Shown in pieces: positions 49,911 to 58,512 of a stretch of 64,000 bases of DNA; the first letter of the stretch is position 1, and each line of letters opens with the position of its first letter. Origin of the DNA: Opitutus sp. (lineage in GTDB: Bacteria > Verrucomicrobiota > Verrucomicrobiae > Opitutales > Opitutaceae); contig SIBR01000009.1 in assembly GCA_009695065.1 (NCBI GenBank), forward strand, positions 33,193-97,192. Direction: 5' to 3'. Made by a program: the position numbers and the translations under genes. Under the pieces are notes generated by a model, which worked only from the letters and a program-made list of their open reading frames with translations, was not told the DNA's origin and ran no database searches.

Positions 49911-51773
49911 ATGGCTGCGCCCCTCCTCCAGGACGATGATTTCAAAGCCCGGCTCGACACCGGACTGTGGTGTAATATATTTCGCCGGGCCCTGCACCTG
50001 AAACGCTATCTGGTGCCATTGTTCGTCACGGCCATCGTCATCGCCGCGTGCGACGCCGCCTTCGCCCACGTCACGCGCTGGGTGATCGACGGGGTGGTGC
50101 GCGACGGCGCCCAGGCCGCCTTCGGACGCTACATCGTGGCCTACCTCGCGGTCACGCTGGCGCTCTGCATCGGCGTTTGGATTTTCATCGACCTCGCCGG
50201 CAACATTTCGAACCGCCTCGCGCACGACATCCGGCGCGACTGCTTCGACCGGTTGCAGGAACTGGAGTTCGCCTACTTCGACCAGCGGCCCGTCGGCTGG
50301 CTGATCAGCCGGCTGACCGGCGATTGCGATCGCCTGGGCCGCATCATCGCCTGGGGCTTCCTCGATATCGTCTGGGGTTTGAGCTACGTGCTGATGATCG
50401 CCGTGAGCCTGCTCCTGATGAATTGGAAACTCGGCCTCATCGTGATCGCCATTGTGCCGCCGCTCGCGGTCGTCTCGAAATATTTTCAGGGGAAAATGCT
50501 CCGCAGCGCGCGCGAGATTCGAAAATTCAATTCGCAGATCACTGCGGGTTACAACGAATCGATCCAGGGCGTGCGCACGACCAAGACCCTCGGACGCGAG
50601 GCGGAGAACCTCGGGGAATTCAAACAATTGTCCGGGCGGATGTTCGCGGCCTCCGTGCTCAACGCGCGGCAGAACGCGCTCTACCATCCGATCGTCATGA
50701 CCCTCGGCAGCCTCGGCGCCGGCCTCGCCCTGTGGCGCGGCGGCTACCTCACCGTCGACGGGGCGATGACACTGGGCACCCTGGTCGCATTCATCAATTT
50801 CGCGGGCCAATTTTTCCAACCCATCAACCAGCTCGCCCAGAAGCTCACCGAAATGCAGGGCGCCCAGGCCGCGGGCGAACGCGTCATGGGCCTGCTCGCG
50901 ACGGAGCCCGCGATCCGAGACAGCGACGCCGTCCGGACCCGGGTGCGCGAAGCGATGACCGGGGATGGCCCGAGGCCGGGCGGCGCCGCCGACGGCGGAC
51001 CGCCGCGCATCGACACCATCGAATTTCGCCACGTGATGTTCCGTTACGCGAACGGCCCGGAAGTGCTGCGCGACTTCAACCTCACCGTGCGGGCCGGGGA
51101 GACGATCGCGCTCGTCGGCACCTCCGGCGGGGGCAAGAGCACGATCGTGTCGCTGATGTGCCGCTTCTACGAGCCGACCGCCGGGCAGATTCTGCTCAAC
51201 GGCACCGACTATCGCGAGCGATCGCTCGCGTGGCTGCAGTCGCAGTTGGGCAGCGTCCTGCAGACCCCGCATTTGTTCAAGGGGACCGTGCGCGAGAACA
51301 TCCGCTACGGCCGGCTCGACGCCACCGACGCCGAGATCGAGGCCGCCGCCCGGCTCGTCAACGCCCACGAGTTCATCGCCCGGTTGGAGCACGGCTACGA
51401 TTCACCGGTGGGCGAAGGCGGCAACCGGCTCTCGACCGGCCAGCGGCAGCTCCTGTCCTTCGCCCGGGCGTTGCTGGCCAATCCGCAGATCCTCGTGATG
51501 GACGAGGCGACGTCCTCGATCGACACCGAGACTGAGCAACTCATCCAGCGCGGGCTGGACACGGTGCTTTCCGGCCGGATCAGTTTCGTCATTGCCCACC
51601 GGTTGAGCACCATCCGGCGCGCGGATCGCATCCTCGTGATTACGCAGGGTCGCATCGAGGAATCCGGCACGCACGCGGAGCTGCTCCGGCAGCGCGGGCA
51701 CTACTACGATCTTTATACCAACCAGTTTTTCCGGGAACAGGAGGAAGCGGTGCTCGAGGGCACGGCTGAATAG
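49911..51773 (+). CDS. Heterodimeric ABC exporter subunit B (canonical Walker B)
   Basis: A 620-residue partner of the upstream gene. It has six membrane helices after a 25-residue polar leader, then an NBD with Walker A GTSGGGKST (about residue 403), Q-loop VLQTPHLF, signature LSTGQRQL (second Gly replaced by Thr), Walker B ILVMDEATSSID with the catalytic Glu intact and an H-loop VIAHRLST. The altered signature packs against subunit A's altered Walker B, so both defects fall in the same composite ATP site. A proline/glycine-rich linker (GPRPGGAADGGPPR) separates the permease and ATPase. The two genes should be cotranscribed. Confidence 0.92.
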   Translation: MAAPLLQDDDFKARLDTGLWCNIFRRALHLKRYLVPLFVTAIVIAACDAAFAHVTRWVIDGVVRDGAQAAFGRYIVAYLAVTLALCIGVWIFIDLAGNISNRLAHDIRRDCFDRLQELEFAYFDQRPVGWLISRLTGDCDRLGRIIAWGFLDIVWGLSYVLMIAVSLLLMNWKLGLIVIAIVPPLAVVSKYFQGKMLRSAREIRKFNSQITAGYNESIQGVRTTKTLGREAENLGEFKQLSGRMFAASVLNARQNALYHPIVMTLGSLGAGLALWRGGYLTVDGAMTLGTLVAFINFAGQFFQPINQLAQKLTEMQGAQAAGERVMGLLATEPAIRDSDAVRTRVREAMTGDGPRPGGAADGGPPRIDTIEFRHVMFRYANGPEVLRDFNLTVRAGETIALVGTSGGGKSTIVSLMCRFYEPTAGQILLNGTDYRERSLAWLQSQLGSVLQTPHLFKGTVRENIRYGRLDATDAEIEAAARLVNAHEFIARLEHGYDSPVGEGGNRLSTGQRQLLSFARALLANPQILVMDEATSSIDTETEQLIQRGLDTVLSGRISFVIAHRLSTIRRADRILVITQGRIEESGTHAELLRQRGHYYDLYTNQFFREQEEAVLEGTAE

Positions 51774-51893
51774 GGAAATCCCGCGGTCGCGGTGACCGGC
51801 AGGTATTCCTGCCGTCGCCCATCCCCATGACTGCGGTACGGCGAATCCGGCACCCCCGCCTTGCGCCGGATCGCCACCGTGTTCTCTTGGGGC

Positions 51894-53507
51894 ATGCGCC
51901 GCCGGGCCTTTTTCGCCACCACTCTCCTCGCCAGCGTCTTCCTCACTGCCTGCGCGCGCCGCGAAACACCCGCCGCCGAGGGCCTTCGCACCCAGACCCT
52001 CCTCGTCGGCAACCTCGCCGAACCACAGGACCTCGATCCGCACACCGCGACCATCTACACCGACCAGAACATCATCACGGCCCTGTTCGAGGGCCTGACC
52101 GCGATCGACGAAAAGACGTCGCAACCCGTGCCGGCGACCGCCGCGCGCTGGGAAACATCCCGCGACGGGCTCACGTGGACGTTTCATCTCCGTGCCGGGG
52201 CGCGCTGGTCCAACGGCGAACCCGTCACCGCCGACGACTTCGTCCAATCATGGCGGCGCGAACTCTCGCCCGCGCTCGCCGCCGAGACCGCCTACCTGCT
52301 CCACGCGGTGAAAAACGCCGAGGCCTTCAACGCCGGCAAGATCACCGATCCCGCCGCGCTCGGCTTCGCGGCGCCCGATCCGCGGACCGTCGTCATCACG
52401 CTCGCCCGGCCGATCCCCTATCTGCCCGCCCTCGTCGCGCTGCCCGCGTGGTTCCCCGTCAATCCCCGCGCACTTGCCCGCTTCGGCGCCCTCACCCAAC
52501 GCGGCACCGCCTGGACGCGCCCCGGCAATCTCATCGGCAACGGACCGTTCATGCTCGAACAGTGGACGCCCAACGCGCGGCTCACCGTCGTGAAAAACCC
52601 GGGCTACTGGGATGCCGCGACCACTCATCTCAACCGCATCGCGTTTCTGCCGATCGAGAGCGCCGACGTGGAGGAGCGCAATTTTCGCGCCGGTCAGCTC
52701 CACCTCACCAATGGCCTGCCGACGACGAAGATTCCCGGCTATCGCGAACGTGAGCCAGCAAAGCTCCGGCTCGACCCGCTCCTCAGCACGGTCTTCCTCC
52801 GCTTCAACGTCACGAAGCCGCCACTCGATCAGCCCAAGGTGCGCCGCGCGCTCTCGCTCGCGATCGACCGCGAGCCGATTTCCCGGCGCGTGCTGAACGG
52901 CGCACGGTTGCCGGCGGAGCATTTCGTGCCGCCTGGCACCGGCGGCTACACCGCCCGGGCCCGCGTGCCCGTGGATTTCGCGGCGGCCCGGCGCTTGCTG
53001 GCCGAGGCCGGTTTTCCCGGGGGCAAGGGCCTGCCCGTCTTTGAGGTCCAGGTGCGCAACGACGAGTTTCAACCCAGGGTGCTGGAGGTGATCCAGGAGC
53101 AATGGCAGCGCGAGCTGGGCGTGCGCATCACGATCGCACCGCTTGAACAAAAGACGTGGATTCAAAACCAGCAGTCGCTCGCGTATACGATTGCGGGCGC
53201 GAGTTGGGTCGGCGACTTCGTCGATCCCATCACGTTCCTCGACCTGTTCACGGGTAACTCGGGCAACAACTGGACCGGCTGGGCGCACCCCGACTACGAT
53301 CGCCTCCTCGCGGCCGCCGGCGGCGAAAACGAACCGGCGAAGCGCTTCGGATTACTGCAGCAGGCCGAGGCGCAGCTGCTTGAGCAGGCGCCGATCGCGC
53401 CGATTTTCTTCGGTGCCCAGACCTACCTGATCGATCCTGCCGTCCGGAACTGGGAACCCTCCCTGCTCGGCCTGCACCGGTTCCAATTCGTGCGCCTCGG
53501 CAACTAG
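51894..53507 (+). CDS. Oligopeptide ABC transporter substrate-binding lipoprotein (OppA family)
   Basis: A 537-residue SBP_bac_5 protein. The lipobox LTAC (RRRAFFATTLLASVFLTAC) makes it a lipoprotein. Typical segments are EPQDLDPHTATIYTDQNI, LFEGLTAIDEKTSQPVPATA, GLTWTFHLRAGARWSNGEPV and VRRALSLAIDREPISRRVLN. It binds peptides in the periplasm for an Opp-type importer, but no importer permease or ATPase is encoded here; the neighbouring ABC genes are exporters. It may therefore serve a remote importer or act alone. ATG 51894 places the lipobox at the right distance; a GTG 33 bases upstream adds 11 residues. Confidence 0.88.
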   Translation: MRRRAFFATTLLASVFLTACARRETPAAEGLRTQTLLVGNLAEPQDLDPHTATIYTDQNIITALFEGLTAIDEKTSQPVPATAARWETSRDGLTWTFHLRAGARWSNGEPVTADDFVQSWRRELSPALAAETAYLLHAVKNAEAFNAGKITDPAALGFAAPDPRTVVITLARPIPYLPALVALPAWFPVNPRALARFGALTQRGTAWTRPGNLIGNGPFMLEQWTPNARLTVVKNPGYWDAATTHLNRIAFLPIESADVEERNFRAGQLHLTNGLPTTKIPGYREREPAKLRLDPLLSTVFLRFNVTKPPLDQPKVRRALSLAIDREPISRRVLNGARLPAEHFVPPGTGGYTARARVPVDFAAARRLLAEAGFPGGKGLPVFEVQVRNDEFQPRVLEVIQEQWQRELGVRITIAPLEQKTWIQNQQSLAYTIAGASWVGDFVDPITFLDLFTGNSGNNWTGWAHPDYDRLLAAAGGENEPAKRFGLLQQAEAQLLEQAPIAPIFFGAQTYLIDPAVRNWEPSLLGLHRFQFVRLGN

Positions 53508-53575
53508 GAAGGCGCGCTTCCCCGCGACCACACGCTCCCTTGCGCCCGCGGCCGGGAGCGCGCAACGTGGCCGCG

Positions 53576-54055
53576 ATGCGCCGTTTGTTATCCTTTCTCG
53601 CCTGCCTCGTTGTTTTCGCGGGTCCCGCCGCGGTCGCCGCGGAAACCGTCTTCGTCCGCATCTGGCCGGAGTGGCGCAACGCGGAATCGTTCGAACGGAT
53701 CGGCGAGTATTTTGGCGCGCCCGAGCACCGTGGCCGGGAAATCGTGATTCGCACGCGCGCCGACCAGCGGGCGGGTTTCTATTTTCTCGTGCGCGTCAAA
53801 CAGGCCACCCCGCTCGCCGGCGCCCGCTTCGCGCTTCACGTGATCCGACCCGACGCACCGGATGTCGTCGCCTTCACGTTCCCCGTCGTATCCGTGCCAG
53901 CGGGCGAAACCGTCTATCTGCTCGGGCTCACCGGAGCCGACTGGCCGGGCGGAAAAAGCGCGCAACCCGTGGCGTGGAAACTGGAGTTGATCGGTGCCGA
54001 CGGCCGGGCGCTAACGAACCAGAAAAGTTTCCTATGGGAGAAGCCGGCGAAGTGA
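53576..54055 (+). CDS. Exported protein of unknown function
   Basis: A 159-residue protein with signal peptide (RRLLSFLACLVVFAGPAAVA). The mature part is a beta-rich domain with the segment VFVRIWPEWRNAESFERIGE and later FYFLVRVKQA and VAWKLELIGADG. It resembles immunoglobulin-like exported proteins seen in Verrucomicrobia, but I do not recognise a named family and assign no function. It lies alone between the peptide-binding lipoprotein and a small TA pair on the same strand. Confidence 0.7.
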   Translation: MRRLLSFLACLVVFAGPAAVAAETVFVRIWPEWRNAESFERIGEYFGAPEHRGREIVIRTRADQRAGFYFLVRVKQATPLAGARFALHVIRPDAPDVVAFTFPVVSVPAGETVYLLGLTGADWPGGKSAQPVAWKLELIGADGRALTNQKSFLWEKPAK

Positions 54056-54101
54056 GCCCGGCGTCCGTTGACATTCCTCCATCGCCGGTTTGATTCGCGC
54101 C

Positions 54102-54323
54102 ATGCCGACTGTTGCCGAAGTCGAAACCGCCATCGACGCGCTCACGCCGCGCCAATTGCTGGCATTGCAGCGGCGCATGGCGGCCCGCAGCGAAGATCTC
54201 GCCGATCTCGTCGCCCACTGCGCCGCCCTGAAGGCCGGCGACTTCAAACCGTGGGTCGAGGTCAAACGGGAGTTGCATGCGCTACACGGTCTTTCTCGCC
54301 CAGCCCGCCCAAAAGTTTCTTAG
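54102..54323 (+). CDS. RelB-like antitoxin
   Basis: A 73-residue helical protein (PTVAEVETAIDALTPRQLLA, then ARSEDLADLVAHCAALKAGD) encoded directly ahead of a RelE-like toxin with a 47-base overlap. Size, position and overlap identify the antitoxin; the sequence itself shows no named domain. A TTG start 12 bases upstream is possible. Confidence 0.7.
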   Translation: MPTVAEVETAIDALTPRQLLALQRRMAARSEDLADLVAHCAALKAGDFKPWVEVKRELHALHGLSRPARPKVS

Positions 54324-54537
54324 CCGGCTGACGGACAGGACCCAGCGAGCCCGCTTCGAGCGCGTAATCGACTCGCTGGCAGAAAACCCGCGACCGCACG
54401 GCTGCCAGCCGTTGCACGGAATGCGTGGTGCCTATCGCGTGCGAATCGGCGGCTTTCGCATTCTCTATCAGATCGAGGACGACCGGCTGATCATACTGGT
54501 CACCGACATCGGCACCCGTGGCCAAATCTACCGCTGA
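54277..54537 (+). CDS. RelE/ParE-family toxin
   Basis: An 86-residue RelE-fold toxin: YTVFLAQPAQKFLSRLTDRT, then LHGMRGAYRVRIGGFRILYQ and IEDDRLIILVTDIGTRGQIY. The strand set with RVRIGGFRILYQI is the conserved core of ribosome-dependent mRNA endonucleases. It is translationally linked to the preceding antitoxin and lies eight bases before the DNA glycosylase gene. Confidence 0.85.
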   Translation: MRYTVFLAQPAQKFLSRLTDRTQRARFERVIDSLAENPRPHGCQPLHGMRGAYRVRIGGFRILYQIEDDRLIILVTDIGTRGQIYR

Positions 54538-54544
54538 AGCACCC

Positions 54545-55423
54545 ATGACCGAACCCGACTGGTCCGAATGGCAACCCCTCGCCGGTGCGCCCACCCTCAC
54601 TACCGACGTGCTCGCCGAGACGCTCGACGGCGGGCAGGCCTTCCGCTGGAACCGCGTTGCCGACCGGATCTGGCTCGGCCAGTGGGCGGACCACGTCGTC
54701 CGCCTGCGCCTCGCCGGGGACGGGCACGTGCAATGGGGCGCGCCCCGTCCCCTCGCGTCCGCGGTGGCCCGCGCGTTGCCCGCGTATCTCGGCCTCGACC
54801 GCGATTTCGATGCGTTGGTCGACACGCTGCCGTGGCGCAGCGATCCGCATCTCGCCTGCTGTCTCGCGGCGTTTCCCGGCCTCCGCATCCTGCGCCAGCC
54901 GTTCGGCGAAACCCTGCTCGGCTTTCTTTGCAGCGCGACAAAGCAGATCGTGCAGATCAAGCAGATGCTCGCGCTGCTCGCCGAACGGCACGGCGCGGAA
55001 ATCGCCCCCGGCTTTCATCGTCTCCCCACCTGGCCTGAACTCGCCGCCCTGCCCGAGACGGAGTTGCGCGCCTGTCAGTTGGGCTTTCGCGCGCGCTACA
55101 TCTCGGAAACGGCGCGCATCGCCGCCGCGCAACCCGGCTGGCTCGCCGAAACGGAAGCGCTGCCATATCCGGCGGCGAAGGCTCGGCTGTGCGCGCTGCC
55201 AGGTGTCGGCGAAAAGGTGGCCGACTGTGTCCTCCTTTTCGGCGCCGGCCGGCTCGAGGCATTTCCCGTCGATACGTGGATTCTGAAAACCATGGCACGC
55301 CGCTACGGCCTCAACGGCTGGAAGCCGGCGCACGTCGCCCAGTTCGGCCGCGCCCACTTCGGCCCGCTGGCGGGACTCGCCCAGCAATACCTGTTCGGCT
55401 GGGAACGGCAGCAGGGAAGATAG
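54545..55423 (+). CDS. 8-oxoguanine DNA glycosylase (OGG1-like, HhH-GPD)
   Basis: A 292-residue base-excision repair glycosylase/AP lyase of the OGG1 type, which removes 8-oxoguanine opposite cytosine. The N-terminal domain includes TLDGGQAFRWNRVADRIWLG. The HhH-GPD motif LPGVGEKVADCVLLFGAG holds the catalytic lysine after GVGE, and AFPVDTWILKTMARRYG holds the catalytic aspartate. OGG1-type enzymes are common in some bacteria as an alternative to MutM. No signal peptide is present; it is cytoplasmic. The start ATG 54545 lies eight bases after the RelE stop, so read-through expression with the TA pair is likely. Confidence 0.9.
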   Translation: MTEPDWSEWQPLAGAPTLTTDVLAETLDGGQAFRWNRVADRIWLGQWADHVVRLRLAGDGHVQWGAPRPLASAVARALPAYLGLDRDFDALVDTLPWRSDPHLACCLAAFPGLRILRQPFGETLLGFLCSATKQIVQIKQMLALLAERHGAEIAPGFHRLPTWPELAALPETELRACQLGFRARYISETARIAAAQPGWLAETEALPYPAAKARLCALPGVGEKVADCVLLFGAGRLEAFPVDTWILKTMARRYGLNGWKPAHVAQFGRAHFGPLAGLAQQYLFGWERQQGR

Positions 55424-55488
55424 CAGCGGGAGGCCCGGGCGGCCGCCGATTCAAGCGCTTCAACGCGGAGCGGAGACGCCAGCACCCC

Positions 55489-56262
55489 TCAGGGCTGGGC
55501 CGCTCCGGTCTCCGCCCGCTTTTCCCCGCGGAGCAGCCGCCACGGAAAAAAATAAACCGCGTAGACCACGGCATAGACGAAAAAGTTTTCCAGCCGGGCG
55601 AAATGCGCGAAGGCAAAAAAGAAGATCAGCAGGTGCAGCCGCACGACGTTGCGGTACGGCGCCATCATGCCCTGGAAGCCAGCACCAGCCCGGGCATTCC
55701 GCGCCTTGCGGGCCGCGATGTCGGCGGCCTTCACCGACACGTCCGGCGCTTTCGGCTCCACCGGCGCCAGCCGAAACGCCGCCCGTTCCGCGATCACCGC
55801 GACCGGCAGGAACCAGCCATAACGCTGCAGCACCAGCCAGTAGAGCGCCGGACCGGGCGATGATTTCGCCGCGCTCGAGGGGTCGACGGGAAAGAAGCTG
55901 TTCAGGAAGACCGAGTGGACGTAGTGGAACATTCCGAAATGCACCGTGAAGAATGCCAGCATGAACAATCCCCCCACCAGGAAGATCGTTCCGCCGATCG
56001 CGGCGGGCGCCACCGCGTCAGCCGGCAGGTCCGCTCGTCCCTGCCAGACCTTGCCGCCGATGAAGACCATCGGGCCGAAGATGGACCAGACGATCACGGC
56101 ATAACCCACGACGAGGCTCGACAGCCACAGGCTCCAGACCAGATCCGTCGTCTGCCAGCCGGCAAACCACACCACCGCCAGACCGCCGGCAAACGCCACC
56201 GCATCGGGCCAGGCTTTCGCCCAGCGCCGATCCGCCACTGCAGCCGGGGCCTCCGCGTTCAC
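55489..56262 (-). CDS. DUF6498-type integral membrane protein
   Basis: A 257-residue membrane protein with about six helices (AVAFAGGLAVVWFAGWQTTD, LVVGYAVIVWSIFGPMVFIG, LVGGLFMLAFFTVHFGMFHY, LHLLIFFFAFAHFA). The FTVHFGMFHYVHSVFL segment is typical of DUF6498. It starts with a GTG at 56262 that overlaps the stop of the VOC gene (GTGA), which decides the start against longer frames. The function is unknown. It is coupled to the VOC protein gene upstream. Confidence 0.82.
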   Translation of the reverse strand: MNAEAPAAVADRRWAKAWPDAVAFAGGLAVVWFAGWQTTDLVWSLWLSSLVVGYAVIVWSIFGPMVFIGGKVWQGRADLPADAVAPAAIGGTIFLVGGLFMLAFFTVHFGMFHYVHSVFLNSFFPVDPSSAAKSSPGPALYWLVLQRYGWFLPVAVIAERAAFRLAPVEPKAPDVSVKAADIAARKARNARAGAGFQGMMAPYRNVVRLHLLIFFFAFAHFARLENFFVYAVVYAVYFFPWRLLRGEKRAETGAAQP

Positions 56263-56639
56263 TTGGGACGTTGAATCAGTTCCACTTCGTAGCCCTCGGG
56301 CGCGTCGATGAACGCAATCACCGACCCGCTGCTGGTCGGCGTCGGGCCGTCGCTCAACTTGAAGCCCTTCCGCTCCAACTCCGCCGTAAAAGCCGCGAGG
56401 TCGTCGACCTCGAACGCGAGGTGCATCAGATCGGGCTGCACCTGCACGGACGGGCTGTTGGGCAGCTGGCAGATTTCGATCTCCTCTTCGCTGTTCGGCG
56501 TGGCGAGGAACACAATCTGGGCGCCCCGCGGCGAGACGCTGCGCCGCGCCACCTTGAGCTCGAGCGCCTGCTCGTAGAATTTCACGGTGCGTTCGATATC
56601 GTTCACCCGCATCCGGGTGTGGAGGAGTTTCTTGACCAT
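56259..56639 (-). CDS. VOC/glyoxalase-family protein (lactoylglutathione lyase-like)
   Basis: A 126-residue single-domain vicinal-oxygen-chelate protein: LLHTRMRVNDIERTVKFYEQ, QIVFLATPNSEEEIEICQL and LMHLAFEVDDLAAFTAELER, ending IDAPEGYEVELIQRP. His (in LHTRMRV), Glu (IEICQ), His (LMHLAFE) and Glu (EVELIQ) are the expected metal ligands of glyoxalase I. It probably detoxifies methylglyoxal adducts, but related VOC proteins have other substrates. It is coupled to the DUF6498 gene downstream by a four-base overlap. Confidence 0.87.
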   Translation of the reverse strand: MVKKLLHTRMRVNDIERTVKFYEQALELKVARRSVSPRGAQIVFLATPNSEEEIEICQLPNSPSVQVQPDLMHLAFEVDDLAAFTAELERKGFKLSDGPTPTSSGSVIAFIDAPEGYEVELIQRPK

Positions 56640-56825
56640 GCGGCCGAGTGTGCGGATTTCCCGCCGTTTGCGCAAGCCGACGGCACAGCCCGCCTCGTGC
56701 GACCTTCGCTCGTGACCGCGGGCCACGGAGTCCTCGCAATTCCCGCAAATGCATCGTGCCATCGGATCCGGATGGACTGCCGCGATCACGCCTGCTCCGA
56801 ATAACCGCCCTCCCCCCTTCACACC

Positions 56826-57776
56826 ATGCCGCTCGACCTCGCCGCCATCCGCACCGCTCACGATCGCATCCGCCCCTACATCCACCGTACCCCCGTGCTC
56901 ACCAGCGCGTGCCTGGATGCGGCGAGCGGCGGATCGCTCTTTTTCAAATGCGAGAATTTCCAGAAGGTCGGCGCGTTCAAGGCCCGCGGCGCGATGAATG
57001 CCGTGCTCGCCCTCGACGATGCGACGGCCCGACGTGGCGTGGTCGCCCATTCCTCGGGCAACCATGGCGCCGCGCTCGCGCGCGCAGCCCGGCTGCGCGG
57101 CATCACCGCGCAGATCGTAATGCCGTCGAACTCCTCCAAGGTGAAGGTGCGCGCGGTGGAGGGTTACGGCGCCAAGGTCATTTTTTGTGAACCCACGGCC
57201 GCCGCCCGCGTGGCCACCTGCGCCCGCGTCATCGCCGAGACGGGCGCCACGCTGATTCACCCCTTCGAAAACGAACACGTGATGGCGGGCCAGGGCACCG
57301 CGATGATCGAGTTGCTGGAGGATATCGCCGACCTCGATGTCATGCTGTGCTCCGTCGGCGGCGGGGGACTGCTGAGCGGCACCGCGGTCGCGGCCAAGAG
57401 CCTCCGGCCCTCCATCAAGGTGATCGGGACCGAACCCGCCAACGCCAGCGACGCCTTCCAGTCGTTCCAGGCCAAGCGGCTCGTGGCCCTTGAAACGACC
57501 GACACCATTGCCGACGGGCTGCGCGGCAATATCGGCGCGCCGAACTTCGAGGTCTTCCAGCGCTACGTCGACGATATCGTGACCGTCACCGAGGAAGGCA
57601 TCATCGCGGCGATGCGGGAAGTGTGGGAAACCCTGAAGATCGTCATCGAGCCGTCCGCCGCGGTGCCGTATGCCGCGATCCTCGAAAAGAAAGTCGACGT
57701 CCGCGGCCGGCGCGTCGGCATGATCTTTTCCGGCGGCAACATAGACCTCGACGCGCTGCCCTGGGTGAAGCGCTGA
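56826..57776 (+). CDS. Threonine/serine dehydratase or serine racemase (PLP fold II)
   Basis: A 316-residue beta-family PLP enzyme. The PLP lysine is in GAFKARGAM after FFKCENFQKV, substrate binding in SSGNHGAALA and the phosphate-binding loop GGGGLLSG. There is no ACT domain, so it is the short catabolic or racemase type rather than biosynthetic IlvA. The family converts L-threonine or L-serine to 2-oxo acids and ammonia, and close relatives racemise serine or open hydroxyaspartate; the sequence does not discriminate among these. It starts divergent from the VOC gene, 186 bases away. Confidence 0.87.
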   Translation: MPLDLAAIRTAHDRIRPYIHRTPVLTSACLDAASGGSLFFKCENFQKVGAFKARGAMNAVLALDDATARRGVVAHSSGNHGAALARAARLRGITAQIVMPSNSSKVKVRAVEGYGAKVIFCEPTAAARVATCARVIAETGATLIHPFENEHVMAGQGTAMIELLEDIADLDVMLCSVGGGGLLSGTAVAAKSLRPSIKVIGTEPANASDAFQSFQAKRLVALETTDTIADGLRGNIGAPNFEVFQRYVDDIVTVTEEGIIAAMREVWETLKIVIEPSAAVPYAAILEKKVDVRGRRVGMIFSGGNIDLDALPWVKR

Positions 57777-57827
57777 ACCGGCTGTTTCACGGCGATGCGG
57801 CGCCCTCGCGGACCGCAACCACGGGGT

Positions 57828-58214
57828 CTACCACATGACGGCAACTCCACCCCAGCGGCTAATTTCACCGTCGTGGCTGATCAGGGTCAGTTCGTGCTCC
57901 AACGCGGTGGCGCAAATCAAACGATCGGCGGGATCCTTGTGCGCCCAATCCAGCTGCACGGCCCGCCATGCGATCGCAGGCGTGAGTGGCAAAATCCGAA
58001 AGCGATGGGCGAGATCGTCGAGCCACGTGGCGGGATCGGGCGTCAGGGTGATCTCCCCCACGTGCGCTTTCCGGACGATTTCCAACAGGCTGATCGCGGC
58101 GACTCCGAAAGCGTCGGCGGCGTGACTCCGCGCGAGGCTGCGGATCCGCGGCGAAAGCCGGCTGGACGATTCCGCGACCCACAGAACCGCATGGGTATCG
58201 AGGAGGTATTTCAC
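57828..58214 (-). CDS. PIN-domain toxin (VapC-like)
   Basis: A 128-residue PIN ribonuclease. Acidic residues of the active site are in KYLLDTHAVLWV, ISLLEIVRKA and DPADRLICATALEHELTLIS followed by HDGEI. GTG 58214 is chosen because it overlaps the antitoxin stop (GTGA); an ATG six codons earlier (58232) is possible. PIN toxins cleave RNA and are blocked by the upstream-encoded antitoxin. Confidence 0.87.
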   Translation of the reverse strand: MKYLLDTHAVLWVAESSSRLSPRIRSLARSHAADAFGVAAISLLEIVRKAHVGEITLTPDPATWLDDLAHRFRILPLTPAIAWRAVQLDWAHKDPADRLICATALEHELTLISHDGEISRWGGVAVMW

Positions 58215-58435
58215 CGCGCCAGTTCGCCCCACTCCTCGGCTGGAATGGCCGGACCGTCGCGCAGCCCGGCCAGTTTCGCCCGGCCGCTCATGCAGCCAAG
58301 CACTCCTCCGCTGCGGCGGCGGGCCCGAAACTCAAACGCCTGTCCCTCCGCCTCGACGACGATCACGGTCCCGGCGGCCGCCAGGCGCCGCATGCGCGGA
58401 AATTCCCGCTGAAAGGCGCGGACGTTGGTTTTCAT
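58211..58435 (-). CDS. Antitoxin partner of the PIN toxin (Phd/VapB-like)
   Basis: A 74-residue protein (KTNVRAFQREFPRMRRLAAA, TVIVVEAEGQAFEFRARRR) that fits the Phd/YefM antitoxin size and layout, with an N-terminal DNA-binding half and a C-terminal toxin-wrapping half. The identification rests mainly on the four-base overlap with the toxin gene. Confidence 0.75.
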   Translation of the reverse strand: MKTNVRAFQREFPRMRRLAAAGTVIVVEAEGQAFEFRARRRSGGVLGCMSGRAKLAGLRDGPAIPAEEWGELAR

Positions 58436-58512
58436 GCGTGTCAGTCAATTGTGACTGCCACGCTCGTCAAACGGTAAAACGTTCCCATCGCGACGGCATT
58501 CACGCGCGGAAA

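Noticed and set aside
47897..49960. Long open frame antisense to the ABC exporter subunit A
   Set aside because: Complete ABC motifs lie on the other strand; this frame is a composition artefact.
55489..56754. A 421-residue form of the DUF6498 protein
   Set aside because: The first 164 residues are antisense-like, Arg-rich and overlap the VOC gene. The GTGA overlap at 56262 gives a normal-length membrane protein.
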